This document shows, one piece after another, positions 1 through 6,200 of a DNA stretch of 6,869 nucleotides. A program made the translations under genes and the position numbers. Source of the stretch: Planctomycetaceae bacterium (lineage in GTDB: Bacteria > Planctomycetota > Planctomycetia > Pirellulales > Thermoguttaceae); the NCBI GenBank assembly GCA_031254675.1, contig JAIRTV010000093.1:1-6869 (forward strand), read 5' to 3'. The notes beneath the pieces are model-generated. The model searched no databases. It was not told where the DNA came from and worked only from the letters and a program-made list of their open reading frames with translations. Every line of letters begins with the position of its first letter. Positions within the stretch are counted from its first letter, which is position 1.

Positions 1-71
1 ATCGAACTATTTATTTATTGTACGGTTTGACGGAAGAGGAAATTAACATTGTTGAAGAAAGTAATTTGTAA
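1..71 (+). CDS. C-terminal end of a probable N6-adenine DNA methyltransferase / type IIG restriction-modification protein (partial)
   Basis: The frame running from base 3 to the TAA at 69-71 reads RTIYLLYGLTEEEINIVEES followed by NL and stop. Bases 1-2 (AT) would complete an Asp or Asn codon, giving a likely (D)RTIY opening. The pattern IDxxVYxLYGLTEEEIxIVE is, from memory, a common closing segment of large class I SAM-dependent DNA methyltransferases of the Eco57I/TaqI-like and PglX type, where it follows the target-recognition region. The match in register, and its ending within a few residues of the stop codon, is the whole basis for the call. Catalytic motifs such as NPPY would lie upstream, outside the window, so neither activity nor intactness can be judged. 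A protein of another family that shares this short helical tail remains possible. Confidence 0.55.
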   Translation, partial: RTIYLLYGLTEEEINIVEESNL

Positions 72-238
72 TTTTGTATTTTATTTTTGAAATGATATTT
101 TGTGTGTTTGATCTATTTCTATAAATTTTACTACTTGATCGAAAGATAATTTTCGTGTATTTCTTATAGTGTGTGGTGAATTTTGATTTTTGGAATCACT
201 TTAACAAATTTTCAATCAAATTTTTTCAATAAATTCCT
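72..238. other. AT-rich intergenic region upstream of the YchF-like gene
   Basis: These 167 bases are very AT-rich and hold no credible coding frame. TATAAA at 120-125 and TATAGT at 165-170 resemble -10 boxes, but neither has a good -35 box at 16-18 bp, so I do not call a promoter. The octamer TTTTCAAT occurs at 209-216 and again at 223-230. No strong hairpin with a T tract follows the upstream stop codon, so no terminator is assigned. There is no purine-rich Shine-Dalgarno before the ATG at 239. Confidence 0.5.
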
Positions 239-1270
239 ATGAAAATCGGACTGGTTGGTTACAAAGGTTCTGGCAAGAGTACGTTATTTCAATGGTTGAC
301 AGGCATGGCGGCGGATCCGGCGTTGTCGCACACGTTGCAATCGGCAACTGCCCCCATTCCCGAACAACGATTCGATGCGCTTATCAATATTTATAAGCCT
401 AAAAAAATCACTTACGCAAGTATTGAAATTGTTGATACACCGGGTTTGGCGCGGGATCAACAAGGTAATCCGGCGCGGCTTGCGCAACTTCGAGAAGCCG
501 ATGCTCTCGTTTGGGTGGTACCGGTTTTTGACGGTTCCGATCCCGCGAAGGAAATCGGTGCTTTTCAAGACGATACCATTCTTGCCGATCTTGAAATTGT
601 TTCAAATCGTATCGAAAAAGTTATCGAACAAAACAAACGTCCTGTTCCAAAATCGGAACACGAAAAATTTGAATTTGAACTCGCAACACTCGAACAACTT
701 CGTGAAGGGCTTGAATCCGGTCAACCTGTTAAAGAAGATCAATTGACTCTCGAACAACAACGTGTTGTTCGCGGATTTCGGTTACTCAGCGGCAAACCGC
801 GAATGATGATTATTAACACAGCAGACGATGAAATCGATTTGAAACAGTACGAAAAATTTGCAAAGCCGGAAGTTCCGGTGATTGCAATTAGTGTACGGTT
901 GGAGACCGAACTCGATAAAATGTCGCCGGAAGAGAAAACGGCGTTTCTCAATGAAATGCAACTTCCATCAACCGATAAGAAAATTGTTATTAAAATGATG
1001 CTTGACGCTTCGGGTCAGATGACGTTTTTAACTGCGGGTGAGAAGGAAATTCGAACATGGCTTGTTACGAAAGGCGGTACGGCACTGGACGCCGCCGCCG
1101 CAATTCATACGGATATGGCAAAAGGTTTTATCCGTGCGGAAGTGACAAAAGCGGAAGATTTAATCCGCCTAGGAAGTGAACGTGCCGTCAAAGCAGAAAA
1201 TCTCGTGCGACGCGAACCAAAAGATTATCTCGTTCAGGACGGCGATATATTTTTGTTTCATTTCAGTTAA
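239..1270 (+). CDS. ychF: YchF/OLA1-like P-loop NTPase with C-terminal TGS domain (DUF933 type)
   Basis: This 343-residue protein is built like YchF, a ribosome-associated NTPase of the Obg-related (TRAFAC) class; E. coli YchF has 363 residues. The P-loop is GYKGSGKST at residues 7-15. Switch II is DTPGL at 66-70, with Leu where Ras-type GTPases have catalytic Gln, so it belongs with the hydrophobic-substituted group. A helical segment including ILADLEIVSNRIEK starts near residue 114. The G4 position reads NTAD (193-196) and a G5-like ISVRLETEL follows (217-225). The C-terminal part from about 260 (MTFLTAGEKEIRTW, then AIHTDMAKGFIRAEV and YLVQDGDIFLFHF) is the characteristic YchF TGS domain. 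The start is secure because an in-frame TAA lies at 230-232; no Shine-Dalgarno is visible. YchF normally has DIAG and NxxE, so this is a divergent form and its nucleotide preference is uncertain. Family assignment is firm; strict orthology to E. coli YchF is less so. Confidence 0.88.
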   Translation: MKIGLVGYKGSGKSTLFQWLTGMAADPALSHTLQSATAPIPEQRFDALINIYKPKKITYASIEIVDTPGLARDQQGNPARLAQLREADALVWVVPVFDGSDPAKEIGAFQDDTILADLEIVSNRIEKVIEQNKRPVPKSEHEKFEFELATLEQLREGLESGQPVKEDQLTLEQQRVVRGFRLLSGKPRMMIINTADDEIDLKQYEKFAKPEVPVIAISVRLETELDKMSPEEKTAFLNEMQLPSTDKKIVIKMMLDASGQMTFLTAGEKEIRTWLVTKGGTALDAAAAIHTDMAKGFIRAEVTKAEDLIRLGSERAVKAENLVRREPKDYLVQDGDIFLFHFS

Positions 1271-1290
1271 AAATCAATTAGATGATTTTT
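1269..1290 (+). terminator. AT-rich inverted repeat at the end of the YchF-like gene (weak terminator candidate)
   Basis: AAAAATCA (1269-1276) and TGATTTTT (1283-1290) form a perfect 8-bp inverted repeat around a 6-nt loop, beginning inside the TAA stop. The 3' arm ends in five T residues. Only one of the eight pairs is G-C, so the stem is weak and the T run is part of the stem rather than following it. It could act as a modest terminator on either strand or have no function. Confidence 0.3.
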
Positions 1291-1311
1291 CGGAAGTCTA
1301 TTATGGTTCCC

Positions 1312-1340
1312 TTGAAAAATTAACAATACTAAGATATACT
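1312..1340 (+). promoter_or_regulatory. Sigma70-type promoter for prmC
   Basis: TTGAAA at 1312-1317 and TATACT at 1335-1340 are separated by exactly 17 bp. Each hexamer differs from the consensus (TTGACA, TATAAT) at one position. Transcription would begin near 1347, leaving a leader of about 54 nt before the prmC ATG. It lies in an AT-rich gap directly after the preceding gene, which supports independent transcription of prmC. Planctomycete promoter consensus may differ from that of E. coli, which is the main caveat. Confidence 0.55.
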
Positions 1341-1387
1341 AATTTTTAGTTGAAACGTTTTTTTCTTTTGAATATTATTTTGTAACG

Positions 1388-1395
1388 GTGAGGAG
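1388..1395 (+). promoter_or_regulatory. Shine-Dalgarno of prmC
   Basis: GTGAGGAG lies with its AGGAG core at 1391-1395, five bases before the ATG at 1401. An in-frame TGA at 1389-1391 overlaps it, so translation cannot start further upstream; together these fix the prmC start. It is the strongest ribosome binding site visible in the window. Confidence 0.75.
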
Positions 1396-1400
1396 ATTCG

Positions 1401-2276
1401 ATGTCAACAGCGGAAACATGGACGGTGAAACGGTTACTCGAATGGACGACGGATTTTTTCAAGAAAAAAGGAATTGATATGCCGCGTCTTGAAGCGGAAA
1501 TTCTTCTTTCTGCTGCATTAAAACTCAAACGAATCGAACTCTACACCAATTTCGAAACAGAACCAACCGAACCACAACGAACAATCTTTCGAGAATTTGT
1601 GAAACGCCGCGGAATGGGCGAACCTGTTGCTTATTTGGTTGGATTCAAAGAATTTTATTCTATTTCGCTCAAGGTTGATCCAAACGTTTTGATTCCTCGT
1701 CCGGAAACCGAACAACTGGTTCTTGAAACATTGGATATTCTGAAAACGTTTTCGATTCATTCCTCTCCGTCCGTCTGTGATGTCGGAACCGGTAGTGGTG
1801 CTATTGCAATTGCCGTCGCAAAAAATTTGCCCCAATCTGTAAAACAAACCACTATTGTTGCTGTTGATAATAGCACCGAAGCACTTAAAGTTGCAAAATT
1901 AAATGCTATTTCAAACGGAGTTGCCGGTCAAATTGAATTTTTGTATTCTGATCTGTTGACGGAGGTTACCGAAATTTTTGATGTGATTGTCGGTAATTTG
2001 CCTTACATCAGCCAATCCGAGTACGATATTCTTCCTAATGAGATCAAAAATTTTGAACCGTCTCAAGCGTTGCTCGCTGGGGCGAAAGGTATTGAAGTGA
2101 TTGAGCGGCTTGCAGCTCAACTCCCGACAAAACTCAAACCGAATGGTTTTGTTCTACTGGAATGCAGTCCAATGATTGCGCAATCTGTTGCGTCTCTTTT
2201 TGTAACTTGGAATAATGTGCAAATTATTAAGGACAATGCAGGACATCAACGATTGGTTGTGGCAACAAGGAGTTAA
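1401..2276 (+). CDS. prmC: Peptide chain release factor N5-glutamine methyltransferase PrmC
   Basis: PrmC methylates the glutamine of the GGQ motif in release factors RF1 and RF2, using S-adenosylmethionine, and so supports efficient translation termination in the cytoplasm. The 291-residue protein (E. coli 277) has the expected order. An N-terminal helical domain (about 1-75) binds the release factor. EPVAYLVGFKEFYS (74-87) and LIPRPETEQLV (97-107) are classic PrmC signatures. The Rossmann fold opens with DVGTGSG (127-133) for SAM binding, with D156 at the end of the next strand (VAVDNS). The active-site motif is NLPY (199-202), where E. coli has NPPY. The C-terminal NAGHQRLVVATR matches the family's usual ending. 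The start at 1401 follows a strong Shine-Dalgarno and an in-frame stop. prfA, a frequent neighbour of prmC, is absent here. The promoter at 1312-1340 suggests separate transcription. Confidence 0.95.
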   Translation: MSTAETWTVKRLLEWTTDFFKKKGIDMPRLEAEILLSAALKLKRIELYTNFETEPTEPQRTIFREFVKRRGMGEPVAYLVGFKEFYSISLKVDPNVLIPRPETEQLVLETLDILKTFSIHSSPSVCDVGTGSGAIAIAVAKNLPQSVKQTTIVAVDNSTEALKVAKLNAISNGVAGQIEFLYSDLLTEVTEIFDVIVGNLPYISQSEYDILPNEIKNFEPSQALLAGAKGIEVIERLAAQLPTKLKPNGFVLLECSPMIAQSVASLFVTWNNVQIIKDNAGHQRLVVATRS

Positions 2277-2299
2277 AAAATGACAAAAAAGCGGTGAAC

Positions 2300-2349
2300 G
2301 GATTATTGTTGTTTATTGTTTATTTTATTATTGTTTTATTATTGTTGTA
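2300..2349 (+). repeat. C-free T-rich short-period repeat tract in the nadK leader
   Basis: There is no C on the plus strand from 2300 to 2349. Within this tract GTTTATT is repeated in tandem at 2311-2317 and 2318-2324, and TTTTATTATTG is repeated in tandem at 2323-2333 and 2334-2344. It lies between prmC and the NAD kinase start, so if transcribed it forms a U/G/A-only, largely unstructured leader. ATGACA (2280-2285) with TATTGT (2304-2309) at 18 bp is a weak possible promoter just before or within it; I do not call it separately. Confidence 0.7.
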
Positions 2350-2364
2350 CGATTTTATTCAAAT

Positions 2365-2369
2365 GGGAG
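2365..2369 (+). promoter_or_regulatory. Likely Shine-Dalgarno of nadK
   Basis: GGGAG sits 9 nt before an in-frame GTG (2379-2381) and 12 nt before the ATG at 2382. It supports starting the NAD kinase at one of these adjacent codons rather than at the TTG at 2316. The spacing slightly favours GTG; codon preference favours ATG. The two choices differ by one residue. Confidence 0.5.
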
Positions 2370-2381
2370 TCACCGAATGTG

Positions 2382-3218
2382 ATGAGAGTTATTTTACTTG
2401 GTAACGGTACAAAACAAGGTGTTTTGGAGACGGTCAAAAATCTTCGGGCGGATATTGAACGTTGTGCAACGATTGTTGCTGAAGATTGGAACGGCAAAGA
2501 AGATTTCTCCCAAGTTAGGGCGGATATTGTTATTGTTTTTGGTGGAGACGGTTCGATTCTTCGTGCCGTGAGCCAAATGGGGGCGAATCCGATTCCGGTT
2601 CTTACTGTTCATCTTGGAACATTGAGTTTTCTTTCAACGATTCGGTCTGACGAACTAATCGCTCTTTTGGAACGTCCTAATTTGTTGCAATTACCGGTGA
2701 TTCGACATTTGCTGCTGGACTGCAAGTTATTTCGCAACAGCAATTCCAACTTTTCCGATCCGAACGAATCACGTTTGGCGCTTAATGAAATTGTTATTCA
2801 TGGTGACACGACGTCGCGTCTTATTAGTGTGGAAATGTCCATTGACAATGATTTAGTAACAACTTATCGTGCGGACGGACTGATATTGTGTACACCTGTT
2901 GGTTCTACGGCTCGAAATCTTTCGACTGGTGGACCGATTCTTCGGAAGGATATTGATGCTGTTGTGATTTCGCCGATTTGTCCTCACACGTTGAGCAATC
3001 GTCCGTTAGTTGATTCGCCGGATCGGGTTTTTGAATTTCGGGTTCATCAGGAGGCGGTTTTAATTCTTGACGGAACGGAAATGGCTCGAATCAATTCCGG
3101 TGATTCTGTTCGGATTTGCCGCGCGTTGCAAACATTCAACACGTTAGATATTCCGGGTTTTTGCTACTACAAGGCGTTACGTACCAAACTTGGTTGGAAT
3201 GGAAGTTTCACCGAATAA
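2382..3218 (+). CDS. nadK: NAD kinase (ATP-NAD kinase, PpnK/NadK family)
   Basis: NAD kinase phosphorylates NAD+ to NADP+ and is the only route to NADP(H) in most bacteria. From the ATG at 2382 it has 278 residues (E. coli 292). Motifs appear in family order: IVIVFGGDGSILRA with GGDG at 54-57, LALNEIVIH with the NE pair at 135-136, YRADGLILCTPVGSTA (162-177), STGGPIL (181-187), SPICPHTLSNRPLV (197-210) and the closing ALRTKLGWNG (265-274). Two conserved segments are divergent. The usual GSTAYSLSAGG reads GSTARNLSTGG (174-184), and the usual NLGxLGFL reads HLGTLSFL (77-84). The substrate-binding core is otherwise intact, so activity is likely. The frame is open back to a TTG at 2316, but those 22 codons come from the T-rich repeat, match nothing in the family and lack a Shine-Dalgarno, so they are excluded. 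The gene converges on ileS. Confidence 0.92.
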   Translation: MRVILLGNGTKQGVLETVKNLRADIERCATIVAEDWNGKEDFSQVRADIVIVFGGDGSILRAVSQMGANPIPVLTVHLGTLSFLSTIRSDELIALLERPNLLQLPVIRHLLLDCKLFRNSNSNFSDPNESRLALNEIVIHGDTTSRLISVEMSIDNDLVTTYRADGLILCTPVGSTARNLSTGGPILRKDIDAVVISPICPHTLSNRPLVDSPDRVFEFRVHQEAVLILDGTEMARINSGDSVRICRALQTFNTLDIPGFCYYKALRTKLGWNGSFTE

Positions 3219-3265
3219 ACCGTACTTTTTATCAATCGTAACAGTACGCTTTTGGCTTTTCGGTG
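3209..3265. terminator. Nested inverted repeats between convergent nadK and ileS (possible bidirectional terminator)
   Basis: An inner pair, CGTACT (3221-3226) and AGTACG (3243-3248), is complementary and extends through one C-C mismatch to AAA/TTT (3217-3219 with 3250-3252). An outer pair, CACCGAA (3209-3215) and TTCGGTG (3259-3265), encloses it. TTTT runs follow the inner stem on the plus strand (3250-3253, 3257-3260). The left outer arm lies in the last nadK codons. The inner loop is 16 nt, so the hairpin is not a compact classical terminator. Its position between two converging stop codons fits termination of either transcript. Confidence 0.4.
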
Positions 3266-3291
3266 TTTCCTTCACGTTTTATGTTCGCAAA

Positions 3292-6200
3292 TTATTTTGC
3301 AACACAAACCGAAAGAGTTAAAGTTGCGTTATCGATGGAATGGGCGATTGCTTCTGTATCGGGAATGGTATTTTTTTTCAGATCAACAGCAAGCGTTTCG
3401 CCTTTAATGTATTCAAAATGTTGTTGAAGGGCATCGGTTAATACTTTTGAAGAAGTTTCAATCCCAACCAAAATTCGATCCGTGTAATTTAGATTCAATT
3501 CTTTGCGGCGATCCTGAATTAAACGAACAATTTCACGCGCACGTCCTTCGGCTAAAAGATCATCGGTCAACTCCGTCGAAAGCACAACAACACAAGATTC
3601 GCCCTGCGCCGCAACCCAACCTGCTTTTGCCTGAAGACGAATTTGAATTTCGTCCGCCGTCAACTCAACATCACCATCCGGCAATTTCAGTACGATTTTT
3701 TTGTTCTTGTCCATTTCTGAAAGCAACATCGCTCCATCCGCTTCGCTCAACAGTGTTTTCACTTCCGGTAATTGTTTGCCAAGTTTTTTGCCCAACTTTT
3801 TGAAATCCGGCAACACCAAAAATGAAACATAATCGTTGAATTCGTTTTTGTCTTCAATCACTTTCATACTTTTGATATTCAACTCGTCCTGAATCACTCG
3901 AACATTGTCAATCACGTCGGAATCCCAGAAAATTTTCGCAACAGCATCACTGGAAAATAAAACTTGCATTCCCGAAAGAGGTTGACGAACCTTCAAATGC
4001 CCATTGGAACGAGCAGCACGCCCCAAAGAAACAATCTCTCGCATCAACTTAATTTCGTTCAACATCTTTTCGTTAATCAGATTTTCGTCCGCTTTAGGAT
4101 AATCAGCAAGATGAACACTTTCCAAACCAACATTCGCCATTCCATCGGTTTTCGTATTGACAAGACGTTGCCAAAAATTTTCGGCAAGAAACGGCGTAAA
4201 CGGAGCAATTAACTTCGTAACAATAATCAGGCATTCGTACAATGTCCAATAAGCGTCGTATTTTGACGTGATTTTTTTCGGATCGTCTTCGGTTGCAGAA
4301 CTCCAAAATCGATCACGGTTTCGGCGAACATACCAATTGGAAAGCGCATCAACAAACGCAATTAATTCGCCGCACGCTGCAAAATGATCAAACCGATCCA
4401 TTGCGGCACAAACAGATTTAATTGTTTTATTCAATTCGCTAAGAATCCAGTAATCAAGTTGCGGGCGTGCTTTAATGGAACGATAAGGCTTCTCGGATTT
4501 TTTCGCCGATGCCAGACAAAACGGATTCATTTGACCGTCATCATCACGCAAGACATCAGAATGAACCAGTTTTAACGGTTCAAACCCGTCAATTTTACTG
4601 TAAACTTCGTAAAACGAAACGATATTTTGCAACCGCAAAATAAATTCCGGCAAACTATCTTTAATTGCCGATTCGCTGTAACGAATTGCCGTCCAAGGTG
4701 TTTGGTTGGCGTAAAAATACCAACGTAGCGCATCGGCGCCGTATTTGTCGAAAATTTCGGCGGGTTCACGATAATTTCGTTTACTTTTCGACATTTTCTG
4801 ACCGTCTTCACCCAACATCAACCCAAGAACAATACAATTCTTGAACGGATGCGGCAACGCCAACGGTAAAACTTTACCGGTTGATTCTTCGATTCCGCCG
4901 AACGGTGCGGTCGAACCGTCAAACACCATCGTACTAATTGCCAGTTGACTGTAAAACCAGCCGCGTGTTTGGTCAATTGCTTCACTGATGAAGTCAGCGG
5001 GAAAATGTTGTCGAAATTGGGAGATACTGTTGTGTTGATACGGAAATCCCCATTGGGCAAACGGCATTGCGCCGGAATCAAACCAACAATCAATCACTTC
5101 CGAAACCCGACGCATTCGTTTACCCGCCGCAAACGGTGAATCATACGTAATCGCATCAATATAAGGTTTGTGCACAATTAAATCGTTATTCAATGTTGGA
5201 TCGGCTTTTTTCGCTTCTGCCCAAACTTCGGTTCCTTGCACTCCTTTTTTTTGCAACAATTCGTCATACGAACCAATTGCTTCTGCCTGACCGGTTTCTT
5301 CGCAAACCCAAATCGGTAACGGTGTTCCCCAAAACCGTTCACGAGACAACGCCCAATCAACATTCGATTCTAAAAAATTGCCAAACCGTCCATTTTTGAT
5401 ATGTTCGGGATACCAATGAATTTCTTGATTATTGGCGAGCATTTCCTTTTTGAACTGCGTCGTTTTGACGAACCAACTCTTGCGCGGATACTGAATGAGC
5501 GGGTCTTCGTCGCTTCGCCAACAGAACGGATAATCGTGTAAATATTGTTCCTGATGAAACAATAAATGTTTTGAGCGAATATCTTTAATGATTTCTTTGT
5601 CCGCATCTTTAACCCATTTTCCGACGTAAGGCGTGGCAATATCGGTAAATGTTCCATCTGGTGCGACACAGCAAAGTAATTCGGGACCTTCGCCGTCCAC
5701 GAATTTTTCTTTTTCGGTTTGCAACACGTCGAAATCGACTTCGCCGAATGCTGGAGCCTGATGAACCAGACCGGTTCCGGTTTCCAGTGTTACGAAATCA
5801 GCGGCGACAATTCGCCATGCGATATTTTGTTGGAGACCGGTTTTGAGTGTTCCGACGGACTTACCGAATTGGTCATAGTAGAACGGAAAGGGTGGAATAT
5901 ATCTTAGACCGACCAGATCTTTTCCTGAATACGTTTCGAGAATTTGAGCGGTTTGTTTGGTTTTGGCGGTAATTGTTTCGAGCAGGTTTTTTGCCAGCAC
6001 GCTCAACCGGTCATCGATTGTTCCTTCTTCGTTTGTCCAGCGTACAAGGACATATTCGAAATCGGGATGGATGGCGACGAATTGGTTGGATGGCAAAGTC
6101 CATGGTGTTGTTGTCCAGACGAGTAGATCGACAACTCCGGTAAAGCCGTGTTCCGAGTGAACAGCAATTGCGAGGTCTTCGTTGAACATTGTCCAATTGT

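Noticed and set aside
120..170. TATAAA (120-125) and TATAGT (165-170) as -10 boxes for the YchF-like gene
   Set aside because: Neither has an acceptable -35 hexamer at 16-18 bp; such hexamers are frequent in AT-rich sequence.
375..746. 123-codon frame on the plus strand inside the YchF-like gene
   Set aside because: It lies wholly inside a well-supported gene in another frame and its translation has no recognisable motif.
1338..1350. ACTAA-TTT-TTAGT inverted repeat next to the prmC promoter as an operator
   Set aside because: It has only 5-bp arms with a 3-nt loop in AT-rich sequence, which is not distinguishable from chance.
2280..2297. Five-codon ATG reading frame (MTKKR, stop) between prmC and nadK, considered as a leader peptide
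   Set aside because: It has no ribosome binding site and no attenuator-like hairpins; a frame this short is expected by chance.
2316..2381. N-terminal extension of NAD kinase from the TTG at 2316
   Set aside because: The 22 residues come from a T-rich tandem repeat, begin with a rare start codon, have no Shine-Dalgarno and match no NAD kinase N-terminus; MRVILLGNG from 2382 does.
3287..3300. GCAAA/TTTGC 5-bp hairpin spanning the ileS stop codon, as an ileS terminator
   Set aside because: The stem is short and is not followed by a U tract on the ileS strand; the larger nested repeat at 3209-3265 is the better candidate.
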